A stretch of 64,000 bases of DNA from Paraburkholderia youngii (GCF_013366925.1 NZ_JAALDK010000001.1:3961165-4025164); one strand, 5' to 3'; positions 1-8,557 are shown, counted from the stretch's first letter. Notes: a model not told the origin generated them from the sequence alone. Made by a program: numbers and translations.

Positions 1-1974
1 GTCGGTGTCGCCGCCGCGCACCGAATGCTTGATCACATGGTCCTTGTCGTACGCGTTGACGATCGTGAACTGGCACCGCGCGCTGCCGACGTTCTCGAGC
101 CGCAGTTGCAGATTGCCGTTCGCGACGTCGTAGCCTTCGACGACGGCCGGCCGTGCGGTGTCCGAACCATTCCACCAGTTCCGCGCAACCACTTTGCCCG
201 CGAAGCGGCGCAGGAAGCCGTTCGGTCCGTGCACGCTGAAGTCGTAGCTGCCATCGGCGTTGAGCATCAGCGTGTCCTGCAGATGCTTGCCCGCTTCGAC
301 GGTATAGCTGCGCGGCGCGTCGGCGCTATCGGCCGCGTACACGAGGAACACCGCGCCCGCGCGGCCCGTGTTGACGAAGCGCATCGTCAGCTTGCCGCTC
401 GAGCCTTCGTCGACGCGCACGAACAGTTCGTATGGCAGCGCGCGTGCCGGGCGCACGCCCGCTTCCTGCTTCGGTACCGTCTGCACCGTCGGCGCTTGCG
501 GCACGTAGTCCGGGTGACGGTTCTGGTCGGGCGGCACGTAGCCGCTCGTGCTCGGCAGCGACGGCACCGACGCGTTCGGATTCGCGAAATTGAACGCAGA
601 GGTCAGATCGCCGCACACCGCGCGACGCCACGGCGTGATGTTCGATTCGCCGAGATTGTGCTCGCGGCCGAAGCGCTTTTCGATGAAGCGAATCACCGAC
701 GAGTGGTCGAACACTTCGGAGCACACGTAGCCGCCTTTGGACCACGGCGACACCACCAGCATCGGCACGCGCGGTCCAAGCCCGTACGGCCCGGCGACGT
801 TCTTCGGATCGCCCGGATAGATTTCATTCGCGATCTCGACGGTCGACAGACCGTTCGCGCTCGACGCGGCCGCGAACGGCGCGGCGATGTGATCGAAGAA
901 GCCGTCGTTTTCGTCGTAGTTGATGAGCAGCACGGTCTTGCTCCACACGTCCGGGTTCGACGTGAGGATCTGCAGCACCTGGTCGATGTACCACGCGCCG
1001 TAGTTGGTCGGCCAGTTCGGGTGTTCGCTGTACGCTTCGGGCGCGACGATCCACGACACCTGCGGCAGCGTGCCGTTTTGCACGTCGCGCTTCAGGATGT
1101 CGAAGTAGCCGTCGCCGTTCGCCGCGTTGGTGCCGGTACGTGCGTTGTCATACAGCGGGTTGCCCGGCTGCGCGTTGCGATACTGGTTGAAATAGAGCAG
1201 CGAGTTGTCGCCGTAGTTGCCGATATACGCGTTCTGCGTCCAGCCCCAGGAGCCGTTCGCGTCGAGCCCGGTGCCGATGTCCTGATAGATCTTCCACGTG
1301 ATGCCCGCGTTCTGCAGCACTTCGGGGAAGGTCGACCAGCCGTAGCCGAGCTCCGAATTGTCGATCACCGGACCGCCGCCGCTGCCGTCGTTGCCGACCC
1401 AGCCGCTCCACATGTAGTAGCGGTTCGGATCGGTCGGACCCATCAGCGAGCAGTGGTACGCGTCGCAGATCGTGAATGCGTCGGCGAGCTGATAGTGGTA
1501 CGGGATGTCGTCGCGCGTCAGGTAGGCCATCGTGGTCGCGCCTTTCGACGGTACCCACTGATCGTTGCGGCCGCCGTTCCATGCGGCGTGCGTGGTGCCC
1601 CAGTCGTGCGCGAGATCCTGCAGGAATTGCAGGCCGAGGTTCGGCGCGCTCGGACGGAACGGCAGCACGTGGCTGGCGCCGGTGGTATCGGTGGTGAGCG
1701 GCTGATACCACACCGGCTGGCCGTTCGCGAGGTTGATCGCACGCGTGTCGCCGAAGCCCCGCACGCCCTTGAGCGTGCCGAAGTAGTGGTCGAACGAGCG
1801 GTTCTCCTGCATCAGCACGACGATGTGCTCGACGTCGCGGATCGTGCCGGTGCGGTTGTTGGCCGGAAGCGCGAGCGCATTGCGGATGCCGGGCGGCAGC
1901 ATGCTCAACGCGGTGAAGGAAGCGGCGGCTTGCGCGGCCGAGCGCAGAAAATCACGGCGATCTGTTGAAGTCAT
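1..1974 (-). CDS. plcN: Phosphocholine-specific phospholipase C (3' end cut by window)
   Basis: Leftward frame open from ATG at 1974 through base 1, so the C-terminus lies outside the window. It begins MTSTDRRDFLRSA, a twin-arginine signal followed by a hydrophobic stretch and an ALA-type cleavage site, so export through Tat to periplasm or outside is expected. The mature part carries the phosphoesterase-family signature ENRSFDHYFGTLKG, then DDIPYHY, NYDENDGFFDH and GPRVPMLVVSPW, typical of bacterial acid phosphatase/phospholipase C enzymes that cleave phosphatidylcholine to diacylglycerol and phosphocholine. The last visible ~180 residues match the DUF756 C-terminal repeats of this family. 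About 658 codons are visible of the usual ~700. The choice between plcN-like and haemolytic plcH-like paralogues cannot be made from sequence alone. No strong Shine-Dalgarno precedes the start. Confidence 0.9.
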   Translation of the reverse strand, partial: MTSTDRRDFLRSAAQAAASFTALSMLPPGIRNALALPANNRTGTIRDVEHIVVLMQENRSFDHYFGTLKGVRGFGDTRAINLANGQPVWYQPLTTDTTGASHVLPFRPSAPNLGLQFLQDLAHDWGTTHAAWNGGRNDQWVPSKGATTMAYLTRDDIPYHYQLADAFTICDAYHCSLMGPTDPNRYYMWSGWVGNDGSGGGPVIDNSELGYGWSTFPEVLQNAGITWKIYQDIGTGLDANGSWGWTQNAYIGNYGDNSLLYFNQYRNAQPGNPLYDNARTGTNAANGDGYFDILKRDVQNGTLPQVSWIVAPEAYSEHPNWPTNYGAWYIDQVLQILTSNPDVWSKTVLLINYDENDGFFDHIAAPFAAASSANGLSTVEIANEIYPGDPKNVAGPYGLGPRVPMLVVSPWSKGGYVCSEVFDHSSVIRFIEKRFGREHNLGESNITPWRRAVCGDLTSAFNFANPNASVPSLPSTSGYVPPDQNRHPDYVPQAPTVQTVPKQEAGVRPARALPYELFVRVDEGSSGKLTMRFVNTGRAGAVFLVYAADSADAPRSYTVEAGKHLQDTLMLNADGSYDFSVHGPNGFLRRFAGKVVARNWWNGSDTARPAVVEGYDVANGNLQLRLENVGSARCQFTIVNAYDKDHVIKHSVRGGDTD

Positions 1975-2094
1975 GGTTGTGGCTCAAATCTTCGGTGGAG
2001 GAAAAAGGCACGGGGAAGACGAGTTGCGGTACTGAAACGGCAATGTTGCGGCGGACGCGCGAAGGCAGGCTAGTCTCCGCGCGCGGCGCAATTC

Positions 2095-2406
2095 TCAATC
2101 GACGGTATGGATGACGGGGCGGGCAAGCGGCGGTGAGGCGGCGGACAGCGCCGTGCCGGCTTCGGATGCCGGTGCCGCCGGTGTCTGGATCGTCAGTGTC
2201 GGCGGCGCGAAGTCGGCCGGCGGCTGGGCGATCGACGGGGCGCCGGGGTTAGCGGCGGAATGTTCCGTTGAACTGATCGTATTCGTGCTCGCGGGCGGGT
2301 CGTCGTTGCTGCATGCTCCCGCTAGCGCGCACAGCGCGATGACCGTCACGGCGCCGGTCAAACGTTTGCGGCACGGCGCACGAACCGGCTTCGACACGAA
2401 AGGCAT
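2095..2406 (-). CDS. Small lipoprotein, unknown function
   Basis: 103-residue protein starting MPFVSKPVRAPCRKRL, then a hydrophobic signal segment ending in the lipobox LAGAC, predicting lipidation at Cys ~33. The rest is Pro/Ala/Ser/Thr-rich (PPASTN, APPTLTIQTPAAPAS), low complexity and without a recognisable domain, ending HTVD. I chose this ATG over an upstream in-frame one because GGAGACAG sits seven bases before it and the signal peptide begins there. It lies 121 bp upstream of the phospholipase C start in the same direction, but a functional link is only a guess. Confidence 0.65.
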   Translation of the reverse strand: MPFVSKPVRAPCRKRLTGAVTVIALCALAGACSNDDPPASTNTISSTEHSAANPGAPSIAQPPADFAPPTLTIQTPAAPASEAGTALSAASPPLARPVIHTVD

Positions 2407-2527
2407 GGCACTGTCTCCGGGCGGGGAAGGGATGCCTCGCCATCGATGTGCCGAGGTCAGCGATGCCGCAGCATAATCGCCGATCCGTGTAATTTTTATG
2501 AAGTATCGGTAACAGCCAGGGCGCCGC

Positions 2528-3391
2528 TTATCGCTGCGCGCGAACGAACGCAGCGATCGCGTCGTTGAGCGCCGCGGGCGCATCGCGATGCGGCGAGTGT
2601 CCGCATGCGTCGAGCTTCACGAGTTGCGCGTGTGGCACGCGCGCGGCGATCGTGTCGATCTGCGCCATCGTGCCGTAGTCGTCGTCGTGGCCCTGGATCG
2701 CGAGCAGCGGTCGGCGGATCGGCGCGAGCGCCTCGACGATCGACCACTGCCTGAACTCGGGATCGAGCCAGATATCGTTCCAGCCGTAGAACGCGGAATC
2801 GACGTCCGCGTGATAGCGGGCGAGCTTCGCCCGCAGATCGGTGGTTTCGTAAAGCTGCTTCGTCTGCGCGATGCTTTGCACCGAGATGTCTTCGACGAAT
2901 ACGTGCGGTGCGATCACGACCGCGCCCGCGAGCGCATCGGGATACAGCGCCGCGTACAGCAGCGCGATCGAGCCGCCGTCGCTATGGCCGATCACCCACA
3001 TCCGCTGGCGTTGCCGCAAGTCGATATCGAGCGCGTCGAGCAAGGCGGGGAGAATGTCGCGCGCCTGCGCGGTCATGAAATCGACCGGCCATTTCTCGTC
3101 AGGCGCACGCGGGGTCGAGAGTCCGTAACCGGGCCGCGAATAGACGAGCCCGCGCATGCCGAGCCGCTCGCACAACGTCTGTGGCCAGTCGCGCCACATC
3201 GCGATCGAGCCGAGACCTTCGTGCAGGAAGACCGCGATCGGCGCATCGTCCTGTTGAGCATTCGCCTGCTCGTTGACCCAGCAATACTCGATGTGCAGCG
3301 AGCCATGCGACGCAGTCGCCTGCAGTTCGGCGAAGCCTCCCGCGGCCCCCGCGGAGGAAGTGGCAGGAGCGGTACCTCGGTTCTGCATCAA
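2528..3391 (-). CDS. Alpha/beta-fold hydrolase of the box cluster
   Basis: 287-residue alpha/beta hydrolase. Visible landmarks are the oxyanion-region HEGLGS (~57-62), SRPGYG (~85-90), the nucleophile elbow GHSDGGS with Ser ~137, and the late His in CGHSPHRD (~265). The start is MMQNRG; either Met is possible. It begins eight bases after the benzoate-CoA ligase stop, so the two are cotranscribed. Hydrolases of this kind recur beside bclA in Burkholderiales box clusters. A role in hydrolysing a stalled CoA thioester or a ring-cleavage intermediate is an inference. Substrate unknown. Confidence 0.8.
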   Translation of the reverse strand: MMQNRGTAPATSSAGAAGGFAELQATASHGSLHIEYCWVNEQANAQQDDAPIAVFLHEGLGSIAMWRDWPQTLCERLGMRGLVYSRPGYGLSTPRAPDEKWPVDFMTAQARDILPALLDALDIDLRQRQRMWVIGHSDGGSIALLYAALYPDALAGAVVIAPHVFVEDISVQSIAQTKQLYETTDLRAKLARYHADVDSAFYGWNDIWLDPEFRQWSIVEALAPIRRPLLAIQGHDDDYGTMAQIDTIAARVPHAQLVKLDACGHSPHRDAPAALNDAIAAFVRAQR

Positions 3392-3399
3392 TGAAACAC

Positions 3400-4989
3400 C
3401 TATGACAGTTCGCGCAGCTTGAAGCGTTGAATCTTGCCGGTGGCGGTTTTCGGAAGATCGTCGGTGAATACGATATCGCGCGGGTACTTGTGCGGCGCGA
3501 GCCGTTCCTTGACGAAGGCCTTCAGTTCATCTGCGAGCAGATCGGACGGCATGAAGTCGCGCTTGAGTACGACGAATGCGCGCGTTTTAACGAGTCCGCC
3601 ATGATCGACGCCGACCACCGCCGCTTCGAGCACCGCCGGATGCGCGACGAGCACCATCTCGACCTCGATTGGCGACACATACTGGCCGCTTACTTTCAGC
3701 ATGTCGTCGCTGCGGCCCGCGTAAACGTAACAGCCGTTCGCGAGACGCCGATACTTGTCGCCGCTTCTGATCCATTCGCCGAGAAACGTCGCGCGCGTTT
3801 TCTCGCGATTGCTCCAGTACATCAGCGCCGCGCTCGGCCCTTTGATGAACAGATCGCCGACTTCGCCATCGGGCACTGGCCGCCCAGCTTCGTCGCGCAA
3901 CTCGACTTCGTAGCCCGGCACGGGGCGTCCGGTCGTGCCGTATTCGACTTCGCCCGGGCGATTCGACAGGAAGATGTGCAGCATTTCCGTCGAGCCGATG
4001 CCATCGAGAATCTCGGCACCGAAGTGCGCGGTGAAGCGTTCGCCGACATCGCGCGGCAACGCCTCGCCGGCCGACGCGCACACGCGGATCGCGACGTCGG
4101 CGCGTGCGGGCAGATTGGGCGACACCAGCATGTTCGCGTACAAGGTCGGCACGCCGCAGAACACGGTCGGGCGCTGCTTGACGAGGCGCGTGAAAATCGC
4201 GTCGGCGGTCGGGCGCTCGGCCATCAGGATCGCGGTCGCGCCGACCGACAGCGGAAACGTCAGCGCGTTGCCGAGCCCATACGCAAAGAACAGCTTCGCC
4301 GCCGAAAACACCACGTCGCTCTCGACGATGCCGAGCACCGGCTTCGCATACAGCTCGGCGGTCCAGTACAGATTCGCGTGCGTGTGGACGGTGCCTTTCG
4401 GCTTGCCGGTCGAGCCCGACGAATAGAGCCAGAAGGCGATGTCGTCCGCGTTGCTCGCACAGCCTTTAACGGCCGGTGTGGCGGTATCGACCAGCGTTTC
4501 GAAGTGGGGCGCCCCGAGCGGCTTTCCGGTGGAAGCGTCTGGCTGCGAGACGATCAGGTGGCAGCCGTCGTCGTCGATGCTGCTCAGCGCCTGCGTCACG
4601 TTGGATAGCAACGGTTCCGACACGATCACCGCGCGCGCATGGCTGTGCGTCAGCATGCACGTATAGTCGGCGGCGGTCAGCAAGGTGTTCGCGACGACCG
4701 GCACGATGCCCGCGTACAGCGCGCCGAGAAACGCGACCGGCAACGATACGGTGTCGAGCATCACGAGCAGCACGCGCTCCTCGGGATGCACGCCGAGCGC
4801 ACGCAGTGCGCTGGCGCAGCGCCGAGCGCGCTGTTCGAGTTCGCCGTAAGTCGTCGCGCCGTGGTCATCGATATAAGCGACTTTGCTCGCGCGAGCTTCG
4901 TTCAATTGGAACAGATGCCTCGCGAAGTTGAACAGTGGGGGCGGCGGCGCAACCGGCTCGCGCGCGCTCGTTTCCAGCAGGGCTTCCAT
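3400..4989 (-). CDS. bclA: Benzoate-CoA ligase
   Basis: 529-residue ANL-superfamily adenylate-forming enzyme that activates benzoate with ATP and CoA to benzoyl-CoA, the entry step of the box pathway. The P-loop-like motif YSSGSTGKPKG is at ~189-199, the A5 region GIGSTEMLHIF follows, then the hinge region YVYAGRSDDMLKVSG and the C-terminal catalytic Lys in KTATGKIQRF. Length and motifs fit the BadA/BclA benzoate-CoA ligase group, and the position beside boxR/boxCBA makes benzoate the likely substrate. Start ATG at 4989 is preceded by a GGAGGA-like site. It is followed within eight bases by the hydrolase gene. Confidence 0.93.
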   Translation of the reverse strand: MEALLETSAREPVAPPPPLFNFARHLFQLNEARASKVAYIDDHGATTYGELEQRARRCASALRALGVHPEERVLLVMLDTVSLPVAFLGALYAGIVPVVANTLLTAADYTCMLTHSHARAVIVSEPLLSNVTQALSSIDDDGCHLIVSQPDASTGKPLGAPHFETLVDTATPAVKGCASNADDIAFWLYSSGSTGKPKGTVHTHANLYWTAELYAKPVLGIVESDVVFSAAKLFFAYGLGNALTFPLSVGATAILMAERPTADAIFTRLVKQRPTVFCGVPTLYANMLVSPNLPARADVAIRVCASAGEALPRDVGERFTAHFGAEILDGIGSTEMLHIFLSNRPGEVEYGTTGRPVPGYEVELRDEAGRPVPDGEVGDLFIKGPSAALMYWSNREKTRATFLGEWIRSGDKYRRLANGCYVYAGRSDDMLKVSGQYVSPIEVEMVLVAHPAVLEAAVVGVDHGGLVKTRAFVVLKRDFMPSDLLADELKAFVKERLAPHKYPRDIVFTDDLPKTATGKIQRFKLRELS

Positions 4990-5062
4990 ATGTCTCCTCC
5001 GTCCGTGGACGCGGTCCGGCTTTTGTGTGCGCGTGATCCGCTCGATGCTGGCCGCTCGCGGC

Positions 5063-5554
5063 TCAAGCGCGCGTGAATTCGATCGCCCCTTGCGGCAGCA
5101 GATACAGCACCAGCGCCTGGCCGTTCGCGACGGTCGGCCGATGCGCGGAGCCGGGGCCGTACACGCACCAGCCGGCCGGATGGCCGTCGAACGTCGCGCC
5201 TTCGGTGAGCGGCATGATCAGATCGATCTCGCCGTGCGGATGGACGTGGTGCGGACCGGCAATGTCCTGCATGTCGACGACGTCGACGGAAAAGCCGTGC
5301 GTGTCGGGCAACGCCTTGAAGATGCGGCCGTAGCGGATGCCGCCGGCCTCGCGGTTGCACAGCCAGCCTTCGGCGACGCCTGTGCGGCATGCGTTCGCGA
5401 GTTCGTGAAAGGTGGGACTGTCGGCGGGCCAGGTGTCGTTCAGCCAGTCGGCGAGCGCGGCGTCGAGCGGCCGCCCGGCGAGTTGCCCAGTGACGCCTGC
5501 GATCAGGCGCTGGAATTCCTGTGCGGACATGCGAGCCTCCAGAAGCGCGCTCAC
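5063..5554 (-). CDS. DUF4863 (PnbB-like) cupin-fold protein
   Basis: 163-residue protein starting MSALLEARMSAQEFQRLIAG; an alternative start is the Met at residue 9. The central part has a cupin-like metal-binding pattern: HHVHPHGEIDLIMP (~95-108) with three His and one Glu, then PGSAHRPTV (~133-141). Family DUF4863 includes p-hydroxylaminobenzoate lyase PnbB of nitrobenzoate degraders, and members are common inside box clusters. It is the first gene of the leftward operon, 73 bp before bclA, and its promoter carries a putative BoxR operator. A role on an aromatic acid or its CoA ester is inferred; no nitrobenzoate genes are visible nearby. Confidence 0.75.
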   Translation of the reverse strand: MSALLEARMSAQEFQRLIAGVTGQLAGRPLDAALADWLNDTWPADSPTFHELANACRTGVAEGWLCNREAGGIRYGRIFKALPDTHGFSVDVVDMQDIAGPHHVHPHGEIDLIMPLTEGATFDGHPAGWCVYGPGSAHRPTVANGQALVLYLLPQGAIEFTRA

Positions 5555-5690
5555 GCAGGCCGGTTGGCCGGCCCCCGGATGGCCGGCCCCCTGAACTTTG
5601 GTGCATGCGTGGTGCGGCGCCGTCTCCGTGACGCGGCCGGAATGCCAGGGCGGCGCGCGACTGTTTGTGATTGGATCAGCTTTTGGCGAA

Positions 5691-5719
5691 AATTAAACCG
5701 TTCATCTGGTGCGTGTCAA
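5691..5719 (-). promoter_or_regulatory. Sigma70-type promoter of leftward bcl operon
   Basis: Read on the minus strand there is TTGACA (5719-5714), a 17-base spacer and TTAATT (5696-5691), a near-consensus housekeeping promoter. It lies about 140 bp upstream of the DUF4863 start. A GCACTATAGTAC element abuts the -35 on its upstream side. Confidence 0.6.
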
Positions 5720-5732
5720 GCACTATAGTACA
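5719..5732. promoter_or_regulatory. Putative BoxR operator, boxR/bcl intergenic region
   Basis: Sequence agcactatagtaca contains the perfect palindrome ACTATAGT and matches TGCA-N6-TGCA at six of eight arm positions. It shares its CACTA core with the two elements in front of boxC. On the plus strand TATAGT could serve as the boxR -10, so binding here would autoregulate boxR and also sit beside the leftward -35. BzdR/BoxR proteins of denitrifying bacteria are known to recognise TGCA repeats; assignment to this BoxR is inferred. Confidence 0.5.
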
Positions 5733-5759
5733 TATGTCGTAGTCACGAGCTCGGAAAAC

Positions 5760-6761
5760 ATGAACCAAAAGTACCCCCCCGCACCGTTGGACGCAACCGA
5801 CGGCGACGCGGCCCGCGCCGAACGCACCGAGCGCGCGGGTGACCGCGCGGCCGAACGCGGCGGTGATCGCGAAGAACGCGACCCGTTCCTGACCGCGATG
5901 GGCGAGCGCGTGCGTTTGCTGCGCGCTCGCCGCGGCATGACACGCAAGACGCTGGCGGCCGAAACCGGTTTGTCGGAGCGGCATCTGGCGAATCTCGAAT
6001 CCGGCGTCGGCAATGCGTCGGTGCTGGTGCTGCGGCAGCTCGCGGCCGCGCTGAACTGCCCGCTCGCCGAGGTGATCGGCGACGAAACCACTGCGTCGGC
6101 CGAATGGCTGCTGATTCGCGAACTGCTGCAGGGGCGCGACCAGGCGGCGCTGCAGCGCGCGCGCATCGCGCTCGCGGAGATGTTCGCGCAGGCGCCGCGT
6201 GACCCACATCGCAAGGACCGGATTGCGCTGATCGGTCTGCGCGGCGCGGGCAAGTCGACGCTCGGACGCATGCTCGCGCAGGAGCGCAAGGTGCCGTTCA
6301 TCGAACTCACGCGCGTGATCGAACAGCTCGCGGGTTGTCCGCCGTCGGAGATTCATTCGCTATACGGCGCGAGCGCGTATCGACGCTACGAGCAGCGCGC
6401 GCTAGAGGCGGTGATCCAGGAACATTCGCGCGCGGTGATCGCGTCCCCGGGCGGGCTCGTGTCGGAATCGGGCACGTTCAACGTGCTGCTGTCGCACTGC
6501 TTTACCGTGTGGTTGCAGGCGACGCCCGAAGAACATATGCGCCGCGTCGTCGCGCAAGGCGATCTGCGGCCGATGTCCGGCAACCGCGAGGCGATGGACG
6601 ACCTGAAACGCATCCTTGCCGGGCGCGCGCAGCTGTACGGGCGCGCCGACATGACGTTCGACACCAGCGAAAAGACGCTCGCCGATGCGTACCTGCAGTT
6701 GCGCGACCGTCTCGCCGCGCGTCTCGCGGCGGAAGCGCCCGACGAAGCGCGCGTGAACTGA
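5760..6761 (+). CDS. boxR: BoxR, benzoyl-CoA-responsive XRE/shikimate-kinase-like regulator
   Basis: Translation from ATG at 5760 (MNQKYPPAP) gives 333 residues. A charged N-terminal tail (~1-40) is followed by an XRE helix-turn-helix (~47-105: GERVRLLRARRGMTRKTLA, LSERHLANLESG). After a linker comes a shikimate-kinase-like domain with P-loop GLRGAGKSTLG (~160-170). This two-domain build is the BzdR/BoxR family, whose C-terminal domain binds benzoyl-CoA and relieves repression of the box genes. An upstream in-frame start at 5709 would add residues encoded over the putative operator and is less likely. It is divergent from the bclA operon and directly upstream of boxC, as in other Burkholderiales. 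Confidence 0.92.
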   Translation: MNQKYPPAPLDATDGDAARAERTERAGDRAAERGGDREERDPFLTAMGERVRLLRARRGMTRKTLAAETGLSERHLANLESGVGNASVLVLRQLAAALNCPLAEVIGDETTASAEWLLIRELLQGRDQAALQRARIALAEMFAQAPRDPHRKDRIALIGLRGAGKSTLGRMLAQERKVPFIELTRVIEQLAGCPPSEIHSLYGASAYRRYEQRALEAVIQEHSRAVIASPGGLVSESGTFNVLLSHCFTVWLQATPEEHMRRVVAQGDLRPMSGNREAMDDLKRILAGRAQLYGRADMTFDTSEKTLADAYLQLRDRLAARLAAEAPDEARVN

Positions 6762-6794
6762 CCGATCGGGAGCGCCAGGGTTTCCCCGTAAAAA

Positions 6795-6808
6795 TGCACT
6801 AAAGTGCT
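6795..6808. promoter_or_regulatory. Putative BoxR operator 1 upstream of boxC
   Basis: tgcactaaagtgct contains the dyad GCACT-AA-AGTGC and matches TGCA-N6-TGCA at seven of eight arm positions. It ends on the first base of the candidate boxC -35 (TTTACG, 6808-6813), so occupancy would block polymerase. Confidence 0.55.
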
Positions 6809-6836
6809 TTACGCTGGTATGCTGATGCACTATTGT
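6808..6836 (+). promoter_or_regulatory. Candidate boxC promoter
   Basis: TTTACG (6808-6813), 17-base spacer, TATTGT (6831-6836). Both hexamers touch or overlap the TGCA-N6-TGCA elements, as expected for a repressed promoter. The predicted start is ~35 bases before the boxC ATG. Confidence 0.45.
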
Positions 6837-6839
6837 TCA
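6826..6839. promoter_or_regulatory. Putative BoxR operator 2 over boxC -10
   Basis: tgcactattgttca matches TGCA-N6-TGCA at seven of eight arm positions and covers the candidate -10 TATTGT. Its centre is 31 bp (about three helical turns) from the centre of operator 1, so two dimers could lie on the same face. Confidence 0.5.
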
Positions 6840-6877
6840 AAAAAAACAGATTGCATCGTCCAGTCAGGAGACGCCCC

Positions 6878-8557
6878 ATGTCCACAGCACCTACCGTCGT
6901 TGCCGAGGCCGCGCCGGTCGACTACCGCACCGAGCCGTCGCAGTACAAGCACTGGAAGCTGAGCTTCAACGGCCCGGTTGCGACGCTCGGCATCGACATT
7001 GCCGAGGACGGCGGCATTCGCGGCGGCTACAAGCTGAAGCTCAATTCGTACGACCTCGGCGTCGACATCGAGCTGCATGATGCGATCCAGCGGATTCGCT
7101 TCGAGCATCCGGAAGTCCGCACGGTGGTGGTGACGAGTCTGAAGGACCGGGTGTTCTGCTCGGGCGCGAATATCTTCATGCTGGGACTGTCGTCGCACGC
7201 TTGGAAGGTCAACTTCTGCAAGTTCACGAACGAAACGCGCAACGGGCTCGAAGATTCGTCGCGCCATTCGGGGCTGAAGTTTCTCGCCGCGGTGAACGGC
7301 GCATGCGCGGGCGGTGGTTATGAGCTCGCGCTCGCCTGCGACGAAATCTATCTGATCGACGATCGTTCCTCTTCGGTGTCACTGCCGGAAGTGCCGCTGC
7401 TCGGCGTGCTGCCCGGCACCGGCGGCCTCACGCGCGTGACCGATAAACGGAAGGTGCGCCACGATCGCGCGGATATTTTCTGCACGGTGGTCGAGGGTGT
7501 GCGTGGCGAGCGTGCGAAGGCATGGCGTCTCGTCGACGAAGTCGTGAAGCCGAACCAGTTCGAGAAGGCGATTCAGGCGCGCGCGCTCGAACTCGGCGCG
7601 CACAGCGATCGTCCGGCCGATGCCAAGGGCGTCGCGCTCACGCGCATAGAACGCACGGATCGCGAAGACGGCCTCGGCTATCAAACCGTGGACGTGACCA
7701 TCGATCGCGCGAAACGTGTGGCGACCTTCACCGCGCGCGCGCCGCGCACCGAGCAACCGACCGACCTGGCCGCAATCGTCGCGGCCGGCGCCAACTGGTG
7801 GCCGCTGCAATTCGCCCGTGAACTCGACGACGCGATCCTGTCGATGCGCACCAACGCGCTCGACATCGGCACCTGGGTGTTCAAGACCGAAGGCGACGCC
7901 CGCCACCTGCTCGCCGTCGATGCGACGCTGCTGCGGCACAAGGATCACTGGTTCGTGCGCGAAACGATCGGCATGCTGCGCCGCACGTTCGCGCGCCTCG
8001 ACGTGTCGTCGCGTTCCATCTTCACGCTGATCGAGCCGGGTTCGTGCTTCGCCGGCACGTTCGCCGAACTCGCGTTCGCTGCCGATCGCACCTACATGGC
8101 GGCGCTGCCCGACAACGAGGACGAGGAGCCGTCGATCACGCTGTCGGAAGTCAACTTCGGTCTGTATCCGATGGTCACGCATCAATCGCGGCTCGCGCGG
8201 CGCTTCTACGAGGAAGCCGGGCCCCTCGACGCGGTGCGCGCGCTGATCGGCCAGCCGGTCAAGGCGCTCGACGCCGAGCGCCTCGGTCTCGTCACCGCGT
8301 CGCCGGACGATATCGATTGGGCCGACGAAATCCGCATCGCGCTCGAAGAGCGCGCGGCGATGTCGCCCGATGCATTGACCGGCCTCGAAGCGAATCTGCG
8401 CTTCAATGGGCCGGAGACGATGGAGACGCGCATCTTCGGCCGTCTCACCGCCTGGCAGAACTGGATCTTCAACCGGCCGAACGCAGTGGGCGACAAGGGT
8501 GCGCTCAAGGTGTACGGCAAGGGCAGCAAGGCGCAATTCGATGTGTCGCGCGTGTAA
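6878..8557 (+). CDS. boxC: Benzoyl-CoA-dihydrodiol lyase (2,3-epoxybenzoyl-CoA dihydrolase)
   Basis: 559 residues from ATG at 6878 (MSTAPTVV), preceded by AGGAG eight bases upstream. An upstream in-frame ATG at 6833 is rejected because it falls inside the promoter/operator. BoxC opens 2,3-epoxybenzoyl-CoA hydrolytically to 3,4-didehydroadipyl-CoA semialdehyde and formate. The protein has two crotonase-like halves: the N-terminal one shows SLKDRVFCSGANIFMLG and NGACAGGGYELALACDE with PLLGVLPGTGGL; the C-terminal one contains IEPGSCFAGTFAELAFAADR. Length and order match BoxC of Azoarcus evansii and Burkholderia. First gene of boxCBA. Confidence 0.95.
   Translation: MSTAPTVVAEAAPVDYRTEPSQYKHWKLSFNGPVATLGIDIAEDGGIRGGYKLKLNSYDLGVDIELHDAIQRIRFEHPEVRTVVVTSLKDRVFCSGANIFMLGLSSHAWKVNFCKFTNETRNGLEDSSRHSGLKFLAAVNGACAGGGYELALACDEIYLIDDRSSSVSLPEVPLLGVLPGTGGLTRVTDKRKVRHDRADIFCTVVEGVRGERAKAWRLVDEVVKPNQFEKAIQARALELGAHSDRPADAKGVALTRIERTDREDGLGYQTVDVTIDRAKRVATFTARAPRTEQPTDLAAIVAAGANWWPLQFARELDDAILSMRTNALDIGTWVFKTEGDARHLLAVDATLLRHKDHWFVRETIGMLRRTFARLDVSSRSIFTLIEPGSCFAGTFAELAFAADRTYMAALPDNEDEEPSITLSEVNFGLYPMVTHQSRLARRFYEEAGPLDAVRALIGQPVKALDAERLGLVTASPDDIDWADEIRIALEERAAMSPDALTGLEANLRFNGPETMETRIFGRLTAWQNWIFNRPNAVGDKGALKVYGKGSKAQFDVSRV

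Noticed and set aside
25..1968. 647-codon plus-strand frame
   Set aside because: Antisense of the phospholipase C gene; Arg/Ala/Val-rich, no motifs. High GC makes long shadow frames.
6833..6877. Longer N-terminus of boxC from ATG at 6833
   Set aside because: Lies over the operator and -10 region; AGGAG favours 6878 and the family starts there.
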